DNA of 30,303 nt from a virus. Under the pieces are notes generated by a model. That model was not told where the DNA came from, made no database searches, and saw nothing but the letters and a program-made list of their open reading frames with translations. The DNA lies in the IMG/VR virus record IMGVR_UViG_3300043499_000163, positions 1 to 30,303 of that record; one strand, given 5' to 3'. Position numbers and translations under genes: made by a program. Shown piece by piece: positions 21,224 to 28,500 of the stretch (the first letter of the stretch is position 1; each line of letters starts with the position of its first letter).

Positions 21224-22233
21224 TAGTTGAACTCGCCTCGAGTAAAGGTAGTCCCATTGTCGGTGGTCGGCGCGCAGGCGATATTCGCGGAATCCGCGTC
21301 ATTCCGCATACATTGCTGCGAAACCGTCTGCGTCAGCTTGTTCCGAACCATTGCGAACATCCAGGCGATCTTGTCCAAAGCCGGAGCATTCGCCGCCGGG
21401 ATACTTCCCGGTTCCGCATGAGTTCCGAGCAATTGCGTCGCAGCGTTTGAGGAGTTCGCCACGCCCGCCGTTAGCTGAACCATCGTCGTCGTATCATCCA
21501 CGCCGCCGTTGTTCCAGAAACGATTCTCGTTCTCGACAGCTTGCGCCGTAATAACTTCTTCATTGACTCCGGAGTAACCCACGTAAACGTGGCCATTGCC
21601 GTCCGTCTTCGGAAACACAACGCACGAGATTGGCGAGCCTTCCGTTAGGATAGCGAATGCGTCTGTTGAACCCGGAACGGTATTCAAGCCCGCAACCGTT
21701 GCCGTATCGGTCGATCCGTTGTTCGTGGACGTACAGATAACGCCACGCTCTCCGGTGACTTTGTCGTAGAAGATCATGCCGTTCCACTGACCGGTGGTCG
21801 TGAACGCAGCTCCGACGTTCAATCCCGTTAGTGTACTTCCGGAGGTCAAATTGCCACAATACTTCGAACCGCGCGGGTCCTGTGCCTGCGGGCATCCGTA
21901 GGTTTCGATAAGGAAGCCATTCAGGATTTCGCCTGATACTTCCACTTCGATTCTAGCGGCAGTCAATTGCGCTGCCGTGAGAACGACGGAGTACGAGTTT
22001 CCTTCGTCGACGAAGTCGGCAACGCCTGCGCCCGTCGTAGGAGCGCCCTCGTCCAACTCAATCGCAACTTCGCTTCCACTGTCGGATTCGTCGACGTCGA
22101 ATGTGCCGTCGGCTTTCAGAAGGAAGAAGTCGAAAGTCTTGGGTCCTTCTCCATAAGGAACCCAATGAATTTCTTGCGCTAACGCACTAAAGGCGAACAG
22201 CGAAGCAGAGAAAGCTAAAAGAATCCGTTTCAT
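21223..22233 (-). CDS. Signal-peptide-bearing structural/adhesin-type protein
   Basis: This 336-residue protein starts with a clear Sec signal (MKRILLAFSASLFAFSALA, then QEIHW). The mature part opens with a beta-sandwich (FDFFLLKADGTF and YSVVLTAAQLTAARIEVEV) like those on phage spike and baseplate proteins, followed by Ser/Thr/Gly-rich beta repeats with several Cys (YCGN, GVICTS, SCVVFP). A helical C-terminus contains ALDKIAWMFAMVRNKL, a segment type also seen in phage fibre proteins. It lies in the adhesin block with one-base overlaps on both sides. A signal peptide on a presumed virion protein is odd. Confidence 0.6.
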   Translation of the reverse strand: MKRILLAFSASLFAFSALAQEIHWVPYGEGPKTFDFFLLKADGTFDVDESDSGSEVAIELDEGAPTTGAGVADFVDEGNSYSVVLTAAQLTAARIEVEVSGEILNGFLIETYGCPQAQDPRGSKYCGNLTSGSTLTGLNVGAAFTTTGQWNGMIFYDKVTGERGVICTSTNNGSTDTATVAGLNTVPGSTDAFAILTEGSPISCVVFPKTDGNGHVYVGYSGVNEEVITAQAVENENRFWNNGGVDDTTTMVQLTAGVANSSNAATQLLGTHAEPGSIPAANAPALDKIAWMFAMVRNKLTQTVSQQCMRNDADSANIACAPTTDNGTTFTRGEFN

Positions 22234-22988
22234 CAGCGCTGTCTCCGAAGTAGAAGAGATGAAGATGCCGAAGGAGCCTTATAAATTGCGATCGCTGCGG
22301 CCCAGGCGACGTTTGCTGAAGTCGCAAAGGAAGGATTCTCCGCAGCGATACTTGAAAGAATCTTTGAATCCACGCTTCCGGAGCCTGCGGCTGTTCCGTT
22401 TGTAATTACACAGCGGCTTGAGTATCCGCTTGGTGGATGGCCGAAGCTTGCCGGATTGCCGAAATCGTTCAACGAAACCACTGCGATGGCGATGGAAGAA
22501 GTCGTCGTCGGAGTCGCACTTCCAGTCGTCGGCGTGGTGCTCGTATTGCCAGTATTGCCATTCGTAGCATCCGCCGCAGCATTTTGAATTCCCGAAATCT
22601 CCGCCGCGCATGCGTAGCCGTAGGACGCAAACGTACCCGCGGGATTCGTGCACGTAATCGTGTGCGTTCCGGAGCCGACATTGTGCAAATGAACAATGAC
22701 GACGTAGTTCCAGATGTTGCCGCCGCTGTTGACATTCCTGTAGACGGCCTCCGTATACCCTGTGCCGTCATTGCAGGATACGTGCGTAGTACCACCTGGA
22801 TCGTTACTCGCTCCAAAGGAAGCGACGACGATTGAGTTCGTCGCCGTTATTCCTGTGAAGGTGATAACGCAAGTTGAACCAGCTCCGCCTTGGGGAAAGG
22901 AACAAGTCGAAGAAGTCTGGACAACCGCAGGCGCGCCATGCGCCAACGACGCGCAGGCGAGCAATAGAAGTGCTAATAGCTTCTTCAT
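22233..22988 (-). CDS. Signal-peptide-bearing beta-rich adhesin-like protein
   Basis: This 251-residue protein starts with a Sec signal (MKKLLALLLLACASLAHG before APAV). The mature protein is Ser/Thr/Gly-rich and beta-stranded with about eight cysteines (for example TSSTCSFPQGG, STCVITFTG, YGYACAAEISG), suggesting disulfides after export. A low-complexity Thr/Ser/Asn stretch lies near 135-160 (GNTGNTSTTPTTGSATP). The C-terminus ends in a basic SSLLLRRQR. It overlaps the tailspike stop (ATGA) and the next gene by one base. An outer-surface adhesin or decoration role is plausible, but no family is recognised. Confidence 0.6.
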   Translation of the reverse strand: MKKLLALLLLACASLAHGAPAVVQTSSTCSFPQGGAGSTCVITFTGITATNSIVVASFGASNDPGGTTHVSCNDGTGYTEAVYRNVNSGGNIWNYVVIVHLHNVGSGTHTITCTNPAGTFASYGYACAAEISGIQNAAADATNGNTGNTSTTPTTGSATPTTTSSIAIAVVSLNDFGNPASFGHPPSGYSSRCVITNGTAAGSGSVDSKILSSIAAENPSFATSANVAWAAAIAIYKAPSASSSLLLRRQR

Positions 22989-25180
22989 GGCGCTGTATCA
23001 CATCCTGATGCGACGCTAGAGTAGGACGTTCTGCAAGTCGTGGACAAAGGCGGATTTGTCTGAATCAAATCCAACATACCACCGGTGTTCTGGTCGACCC
23101 AATTCGGAGGCGCTGCTCCCCACCACTGGTTCGCGACGTTGCAGAATTCATGCTGATCGACATACCAGAGGAACCAAGTCGGTTGAACAGCAGCGATGCC
23201 TGCGCTAGCATTTCCCACCATCGCGTGATTCAGGAACTGCGTCATCGTGTAGTTGTTGTTTGCGTCGGCGTTAGGCTTGGAGTCCTTAGCATCGCACAAT
23301 TCCGGCGATTCAACTTCTGAAATGAAGGGAGTGATCGGCCGATAGTCGGTACCGCCAAATTCTCCAACATACCCAGAGTTGGCTTGAATGTTCTCGTGCG
23401 GAATCGTATCCGGTCCGCCGATAGCGACAGCGGAGTTCGCCGCCATCGAAATCTCGGACGTCATTCGCGCATTGTTATCGATGTAATTCAGCGGCAGACG
23501 AAGGTTCGTGTGCGGGAATGCCGCGCGCATCGCAGGAAGGATCGTGCTTAGCTGCGTTTCCACGCCAGCATACGAGAAGCCACCGGTGCCGCCCGTTATG
23601 TTGAACGAGCTCTCCCAAGCAATCTCAACCATCTCCAGCCAGCGTTGGCCGTCGAAGGCCGCGCCATATGCGGCATAAAGATCCTTCAAGGCATTCGCGG
23701 TCGCCGAAGTCCAGATCCTCGGATACATCGCATAGTATCCGGGCGTTCCGTCGATCACGCCATAAGTCCCGGTGTTGTCCGTTCCGCCTTCGGCGGTCGC
23801 CACCAAGTACGCAGGCCAGACCGTCAGACGCGAAGGCACGCCACCGGCGTAGCCGACAAGCGGTCCGCTCAAAATCATGTACTTGCGGCCGCCAGGGCAG
23901 TTCTCTAGGATATTTCCTAAATTCTGAACTCTGGCAATACCTGCAGCGTAATCACCCTTGATGTCGCCTTCCAATGCAGCCCAGGTGAAGAAGATCCGAG
24001 CGCCCTTGACATTCGGATTGGCGCAAACAGTGTCTTGCAAGAAGTCGGCTTCCTCTGCAAGAACCGCCGGAACGTCCATCCAGAATCCTGCCGACCCAGG
24101 AACTTGCGGATGGTACCAGGCGTAGTGTCCGGAATGGACGCGAATCAACGCGCCATCATTGTCCTGAATCGTATTGATTTGGGATTGCGGCGAGCCGAGC
24201 GAAACGCCCATTGCCGTGCCGAGCGTCAGATCCAAATGGCGCGACGTTTGAACGCCAACTCGGTCGGCAATCACCAAGTTGATTGTCTTGTCTGATGTTT
24301 CACCGCCGCTCCAGTTCAAAGTAACCGGAAAGGGAGGATCAGTGTAGTCCGTACCTGCATTCGCGTTGGACGAGCCAGCACGAGAAACTATGACGGAACC
24401 AGCACCTGAATTTCCGCTCGCGCGCGAGACGCTAACTACGAAGGGAGTAATGTTCTCCGCTTGCGCTTGATTCGCTGTTGTGAACTGCACCGTACCGGGC
24501 GATCCGCCGACAGCCGTCAGCGTCGGCATACTCATCGTCGCCGTCGCCAGTGCTTCCGTCGGGCCGCCACTCGAAATGGAGACGCCGAAGAACTTGGTTC
24601 CGCTAAAGGGAATTGCAGCCGAACCGACTAGAACGTTCGCCGTTGCGCACGTTGTTCCGATATAACCAGAACAGGTTCCTCCGGATTGAACAATTCTGAA
24701 CGCGTACGGAAGGACGGCGGAAACGTCGGAATGTTCGTCGAAGAAGTCCGCCGGATCATCTTTCCATTGGAAACGTGCCATGTTGTTTCGATCGGCACGC
24801 ATCCAGCAATATCTTGCGTCTTCCGTTGGTCCCAAATCGCGAATGCTTGGGCCAGCAGCAGCATAAACGGAATCGCCAACGAGTTCCGAAACAACGCTGC
24901 AAACTTCGAAATCGCTCGAGGATTCCTGATAGATCTGGTGCCCGGAGTCGACATCATTGTTGATATCTCCTGCGCCCTTGATCGTTAGCGTGTTCCCAAG
25001 GGAGAACGCCGTCCCGACGAACGGCGGAGTTCCGATGTCCGTTTGCAACCACGGGGACGCTAACGAAGGTGGCGGCGGAGCACCTCCGGACGAAATGACG
25101 CCTCGGACCAATCCGATCGTTTGCGCGTTAACGCTCGCGGCAAACGGGAGTAGAAGTAGCGGTAAATGGCGCTTCTTCAT
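22985..25180 (-). CDS. Large tailspike-like protein: signal peptide, lectin-like domain, Calx-beta domain, glycosidase-like domain
   Basis: This 731-residue protein is read from the ATG at 25180, one base after the upstream stop; a start at 25240 would place an Arg-rich stretch before the signal and overlap that gene. Residues 1-19 are a Sec signal (MKKRHLPLLLLPFAASVNA). Residues about 45-220 look like a concanavalin-type beta-sandwich. About 229-342 is a Calx-beta domain ending TIQDND. The remaining 390 residues have a glycosidase-like TIM-barrel pattern: GARIFFTWAALEGD, KYMILSGP, WLEMVEIAWESS and ISEVESPEL, with several acidic residues that could be catalytic. It is the best candidate for a capsule or polysaccharide depolymerase. 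Confidence 0.7.
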   Translation of the reverse strand: MKKRHLPLLLLPFAASVNAQTIGLVRGVISSGGAPPPPSLASPWLQTDIGTPPFVGTAFSLGNTLTIKGAGDINNDVDSGHQIYQESSSDFEVCSVVSELVGDSVYAAAGPSIRDLGPTEDARYCWMRADRNNMARFQWKDDPADFFDEHSDVSAVLPYAFRIVQSGGTCSGYIGTTCATANVLVGSAAIPFSGTKFFGVSISSGGPTEALATATMSMPTLTAVGGSPGTVQFTTANQAQAENITPFVVSVSRASGNSGAGSVIVSRAGSSNANAGTDYTDPPFPVTLNWSGGETSDKTINLVIADRVGVQTSRHLDLTLGTAMGVSLGSPQSQINTIQDNDGALIRVHSGHYAWYHPQVPGSAGFWMDVPAVLAEEADFLQDTVCANPNVKGARIFFTWAALEGDIKGDYAAGIARVQNLGNILENCPGGRKYMILSGPLVGYAGGVPSRLTVWPAYLVATAEGGTDNTGTYGVIDGTPGYYAMYPRIWTSATANALKDLYAAYGAAFDGQRWLEMVEIAWESSFNITGGTGGFSYAGVETQLSTILPAMRAAFPHTNLRLPLNYIDNNARMTSEISMAANSAVAIGGPDTIPHENIQANSGYVGEFGGTDYRPITPFISEVESPELCDAKDSKPNADANNNYTMTQFLNHAMVGNASAGIAAVQPTWFLWYVDQHEFCNVANQWWGAAPPNWVDQNTGGMLDLIQTNPPLSTTCRTSYSSVASGCDTAP

Positions 25181-25181
25181 T

Positions 25182-25469
25182 CTAGTACCAGCAGACGATG
25201 CCAGTCGCCGTCGACGTCGTGCGGATGCGAAACGGAACAAACTCGAGGAATTGTCCAGCGATCACTGCGTACGTGATCTGTATGTTCAAGTCGTCTTCGA
25301 TCACGAGGTTTCCGGCGCCTGTGACGTAAAGCCTTTGGCAATTCGTCTGCTGAACCGTATCGGACGGCGTCACAGTGCGATGGCGCGAGAAGGAAACTCG
25401 AACCCGCTGCTGTGCCATCGCAGGCGCAATGAGAGTGATGGCAAGCGCCAAAGCAAGTAATTTCTTCAC
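25182..25469 (-). CDS. Spike base-like protein with a signal peptide
   Basis: This 95-residue protein starts at GTG with AGGAG eight bases upstream. Residues 1-19 form a Sec signal (MKKLLALALAITLIAPAMA before QQRV). The mature part has TPSDTVQQTNCQRLYVTGAGNLVI, then a strand pair and IRTTSTATGIVCWY at the end; in shorter form, RLYVTGAGNL and TSTATGIV. This matches the pattern of the small spike base protein family found in phages and gene transfer agents (RCAP_Rcc01079 type), which connects a spike to the virion. Such proteins normally have no export signal. It lies just before the large tailspike gene, fitting a base/spike pair. Confidence 0.6.
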   Translation of the reverse strand: MKKLLALALAITLIAPAMAQQRVRVSFSRHRTVTPSDTVQQTNCQRLYVTGAGNLVIEDDLNIQITYAVIAGQFLEFVPFRIRTTSTATGIVCWY

Positions 25470-25478
25470 TTCTGTCTC

Positions 25479-25973
25479 CTATCTAATGAATTCACAACAA
25501 CGGTTAATCCAACCAGGAAGGAACTCCGCGTCTGGATCGTTCTCCTGATCCGTAGCAATCTTCGCCAGGAATTTGAATCGGCTCTGCAGGACTTTCGGAT
25601 ACACATCCTTCTGACCGTTCACGGCTATCCTCGTTAACATCCCTGCGATTCCATCCGGAGCAGTACCAGCGGCCAGCTGAATCCATCTTATACTCCGGGC
25701 CTTCGAGTGAAGAATGGCACAATCGATGACGAGATCGCACAAGTCGTCATCGGTTATCCACTCAAATTGCGTTATATACTCCAATTGATAAAAGCTTCGG
25801 GCTTCGCTTTCATCAATTTCCTCAACATTCCTCTTCATGCCCTCGCGACGATAGCCAGTCCACGCAAGTTGCGTAATGCCAAACTTCGTGGCACCGCCTC
25901 GATCGTTCTTACGATTGGAGAATTCGGAGCCTTCGCGCCGAATAATGTTATCGAGTATCCAGTCCCGATCCAT
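25479..25973 (-). CDS. GH108-type endolysin (peptidoglycan hydrolase)
   Basis: This 164-residue protein has the GH108 signature: IIRREGSEFSNRKNDRGGATKFGIT, read here as REG with catalytic Glu14 and DRGGATKFGIT at 24-34. A C-terminal PG_binding_3-like domain follows (CDLVIDCAILHS and TAPDGIAGMLTRIAVN). GH108 enzymes cleave the glycan backbone of peptidoglycan as N-acetylmuramidases. There is no signal peptide, so release should need a holin. AGGA lies five bases before the ATG, and a strong terminator ends only about 12 bases upstream. No holin or spanin lies next to it in this window. Confidence 0.85.
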   Translation of the reverse strand: MDRDWILDNIIRREGSEFSNRKNDRGGATKFGITQLAWTGYRREGMKRNVEEIDESEARSFYQLEYITQFEWITDDDLCDLVIDCAILHSKARSIRWIQLAAGTAPDGIAGMLTRIAVNGQKDVYPKVLQSRFKFLAKIATDQENDPDAEFLPGWINRCCEFIR

Positions 25974-25985
25974 TTCTGTCCTGCG

Positions 25986-26024
25986 AAAACACCCCGGAAG
26001 TTACTTTCCGTAACCTCCGGGGTG
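25986..26024 (-). terminator. Intrinsic terminator after the capsid gene
   Basis: On the - strand a 15-bp stem (26024-26010 with 26004-25990; one G-U wobble) with a GGAAA loop is followed at once by TTTT (25989-25986). It lies 31 bases after the capsid stop and about 12 bases before the endolysin ATG, whose ribosome site follows the T-run directly. It should end or attenuate the capsid transcript. Confidence 0.85.
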
Positions 26025-26054
26025 AATGCTACCGCACAGAAAAGCGATAAGCGA

Positions 26055-27290
26055 CTACGCGACGCTCGCGAAGTTGCCGTGGTAGAACTGAGTCAGACCG
26101 CCGCGTTGGACTTCGATCGAGATTTCGCTCAACCATTGTCCCTTGTGCGTATCCGAATCGTTCGCCTGGATCTCGTCCTCGCTCCGCGTATCGCGCAAGT
26201 AGCGATACTTCAACGAAGCGAAGTCGACGCCGAACGCGCTGTACGTGTAGAACGGATGCCGCGACATCAGCGGGTGACGACGGATCAACAGCCGGCCTTG
26301 CGGGAGGATGAACTCACGCAATTCCATGCCGTAGGCCTTGATCGTCTCGCCGAACTGGATATTGCCGCCCGCATTGGCCAGCAAATTCAGCGTGTTCGCG
26401 TAACCGTTTCCGCAGAACAGAATCCGTTCGTCGCCGGCCGGAGTGTCGAAGTTGAAACACGGAGCCACTGCTGCGAGGTACTGATCGAGCGTTACGTTGG
26501 CGCCGAAGGCCGTCGTATTGCTCGGCGGAATGAAGTCCCGCAGACCTCCCATGAAACGCAGCGGCTTGCCGTTCGCACCCGTTGTCTCGAACTTCTGACC
26601 AAGCAGGATCGAAAGTTCGATGTCGCGAGCGTGATCGAAGATCTTCCGCTTCTTGTCGTTCGCCCGCACGTTGCCGGTCCGCGCGTAAGTCTCGTCCGCC
26701 GTGCCCGTGACTTCGTACGAAGTCTTGAAGATCTGGCACAGATTCGAGTACTTGATCGGATTGCGCGACACGGCGTTCGGCGACGCCGTACCTTCGGCGT
26801 ATGCCGAACCGATCTTCGTCAAGAAGCCCGCGTTCGCGATCGCCGCTGCCGTCGAACCTGCAGCGCCGCGCGAGATCGTCAGCGCCGTCGCCGACGCAAC
26901 CGCCGTGACCTGCACGATTTCCGCCTGCCAGCTCGCGGCCACTTCCGCGCCCAGCACCGGCTCGACCAACAGAAGGTCGCCCGGCTTCAGGTGCGTTGCG
27001 AGTCCATACAGCAATCCGGGGTCCGTCGCGTCCGGATCGGGGGAGTTCACGACCAGTGCCGTCGCCGTCGAGTTCAAACCGCCGTTGACCTGCAATCGAA
27101 TCAAGTCGTTCGGCTCGTCCCACCAGGCGAATTCCGGATCGTTTACTGCTTCTTCAGCGATCTTGCTCGTCAGAGCGAAAATCGGCGCGGAACCGTTCGG
27201 GTTCCGGAACATGATGAGCTCCCGAAAGTTCTTCGGACGCTCGTCGGTGCCCCAATCTCCGGTACCCCGGAGGCCTGCTACTGCTGCCAT
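26055..27290 (-). CDS. Major capsid protein
   Basis: This 411-residue protein begins with GTGDWGTDERPKNFRELI and a following PIFALTSKIAEEAVNDPEFAWW, openings I recognise from a family of podoviral/siphoviral major capsid proteins of the HK97 fold (short pieces: WGTDERPKNFRE and LTSKI). Other parts are a beta-rich Thr/Ala segment (about 75-145), RDFIPPSNTTAF near 250, and a C-terminal strand with SIEVQRGGLTQFYHGN. Size and place after the scaffold-like gene fit. TAAGGA lies about nine bases before the ATG, and its transcript ends at the strong terminator just downstream, consistent with high-level expression. Confidence 0.8.
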   Translation of the reverse strand: MAAVAGLRGTGDWGTDERPKNFRELIMFRNPNGSAPIFALTSKIAEEAVNDPEFAWWDEPNDLIRLQVNGGLNSTATALVVNSPDPDATDPGLLYGLATHLKPGDLLLVEPVLGAEVAASWQAEIVQVTAVASATALTISRGAAGSTAAAIANAGFLTKIGSAYAEGTASPNAVSRNPIKYSNLCQIFKTSYEVTGTADETYARTGNVRANDKKRKIFDHARDIELSILLGQKFETTGANGKPLRFMGGLRDFIPPSNTTAFGANVTLDQYLAAVAPCFNFDTPAGDERILFCGNGYANTLNLLANAGGNIQFGETIKAYGMELREFILPQGRLLIRRHPLMSRHPFYTYSAFGVDFASLKYRYLRDTRSEDEIQANDSDTHKGQWLSEISIEVQRGGLTQFYHGNFASVA

Positions 27291-27302
27291 GTTGAAATTT
27301 CC

Positions 27303-28253
27303 TTACCAGTCTGAATCGAGCGCCAGCTCCTCAAAGGGATTGGCGTTCGGCTGTTGCGTTTGTGCGGGCGCGGCTCCTCCAGACTGAGCAGGCAGGAAAG
27401 GCATTTGCGGCTGCTGGCGTTGCTGAGGCTGTTGCCTCTGCTGCTGCGGCGCTTGTGCCTGTTGTGACGACGACAGGCTCACCCGGAGCTTTGCCGCCGC
27501 CATTTCTGCTGCTTCCCGCATAATCGTGTTTCGATCCGCCTGGGGGTTCAAGTGTTTCGCGAACTTCAGACACTGAAGTACGGTCCCACGGAACTCCTGA
27601 CGCTGCAATGCGGGGTAACTGGAGAAGAACGTCTGCTCGGCTTTGAACGCTCCCATCTGTTTGTTCATCGCCTGGAGCGCTACTTGAGGAACGGATTCCT
27701 TGAGCACCTGGCTAAGAACTTGCTGGAAATGCTGACCCAGCTGGGAGGCAATCTGCACGTGCATACGCGCTGCGAGTTGGGGAATCGCCACATCCGGTTC
27801 CGATACCAACTGACGTTTTTGCTCGTCCGACATTTTATAAGTCGTGTTCAGCAAGTAGTCGGCAGCCTGCGACATGAGCGCATTCTGATCGACCGGTTGC
27901 TGTTGCGACTGCGGCTGAGCAGGAGCTTGGCCTAGTTGCTCCATTTCCGTTTGGGCAATTGCCGCCTTCTGCTCAGGCGTTAGTTCCCCAGGCTGCGGCT
28001 GCGGCGCTTGACCGTTCGGAGCTTGTCCGTTCGGCTGCGCCGCGGGCGCTTGTGGTTGCTGCGGGCTCGAATCGATATCATCCATGCCCATCGCAAGCGC
28101 GGCCCAGTCGATCTCGGGCGACGGAGCTTGCTGCTGAGCCGGTTGTTGAGAATTAGTCGCGTTTTGCGGCGACTGCGCCTGCGCGGCGCGATGCTGAGCT
28201 GCAATTTCAGGGTGAACCGGAATCTGGGGGTTCCCCTGTGCTGCGTTCGTCAT
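27303..28253 (-). CDS. Gln-rich scaffolding-type protein
   Basis: This 316-residue protein has a Gln/Pro/Ala-rich N-terminal half (QPNGQAPNGQAPQPQ and similar), a helical middle (about 120-235) with LSDEQK-like and QLGQHFQQVLSQVLKESVP segments, another Gln-run region and an acidic end NPFEELALDSDW. Scaffolding proteins of tailed phages are usually helical, Gln/Glu-rich, lie between portal and major capsid genes, and have a short C-terminal capsid-binding motif. GGAGG lies about ten bases before the ATG. It lies 12 bases before the capsid gene. Confidence 0.65.
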   Translation of the reverse strand: MTNAAQGNPQIPVHPEIAAQHRAAQAQSPQNATNSQQPAQQQAPSPEIDWAALAMGMDDIDSSPQQPQAPAAQPNGQAPNGQAPQPQPGELTPEQKAAIAQTEMEQLGQAPAQPQSQQQPVDQNALMSQAADYLLNTTYKMSDEQKRQLVSEPDVAIPQLAARMHVQIASQLGQHFQQVLSQVLKESVPQVALQAMNKQMGAFKAEQTFFSSYPALQRQEFRGTVLQCLKFAKHLNPQADRNTIMREAAEMAAAKLRVSLSSSQQAQAPQQQRQQPQQRQQPQMPFLPAQSGGAAPAQTQQPNANPFEELALDSDW

Positions 28254-28500
28254 TGATGAAAGTCCTCCATTCCTCGTAAGCTACTGTTTCTAACACTTTT
28301 GGCATCGAAAGCGCGAATCGAATCCCATGAATGATGCCAGTTTCATAGTTCTGTTTCAGTGCGTCGTCGTTCGATGATAGCGCCTTTCCATAAGCCGTCT
28401 GCGCTCTCGTCTTTAACTGCCCCTTCATTACCTCAAGCAGCAACACCCATCCCGGGTGCGCCTGCAACGACTGGAGCAGTTCCAGTCTCTCTCGAACCAT
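28207..28500 (-). CDS. Small head-region protein, unknown
   Basis: This is a 97-residue protein if read from the ATG at 28500 (MVRERLELL); the same frame extends to an ATG at 28593 deeper inside the portal gene. It overlaps the portal end by 68 bases and the scaffold start by 47. The sequence is helical (QAHPGWVLLLEVMKGQL, ALKQNYETGIIHGIRFAL) and ends in a polar tail. Proteins of similar size lie between portal and scaffold in several podoviruses, with unknown roles. A GAGG lies very close to the chosen start, so the start is uncertain. Confidence 0.5.
   Translation of the reverse strand: MVRERLELLQSLQAHPGWVLLLEVMKGQLKTRAQTAYGKALSSNDDALKQNYETGIIHGIRFALSMPKVLETVAYEEWRTFINDERSTGEPPDSGSP

Noticed and set aside
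25181-25240. Earlier start of the tailspike gene at 25240
   Set aside because: It would add an Arg-rich leader before a normal signal peptide and overlap the upstream gene; the ATG at 25180 fits better.
25707-27314. 535-codon open frame on the + strand opposite capsid and endolysin genes
   Set aside because: It crosses the terminator and both better-supported genes, has an Arg-rich, repetitive composition typical of an antisense shadow, and no recognisable domain.
27400-28100. Repetitive CTG/GCTG-rich DNA as a tandem repeat or CRISPR-like array
   Set aside because: It is explained by Gln and Ala codons of the scaffold-like protein; no regular repeat-spacer structure is present.
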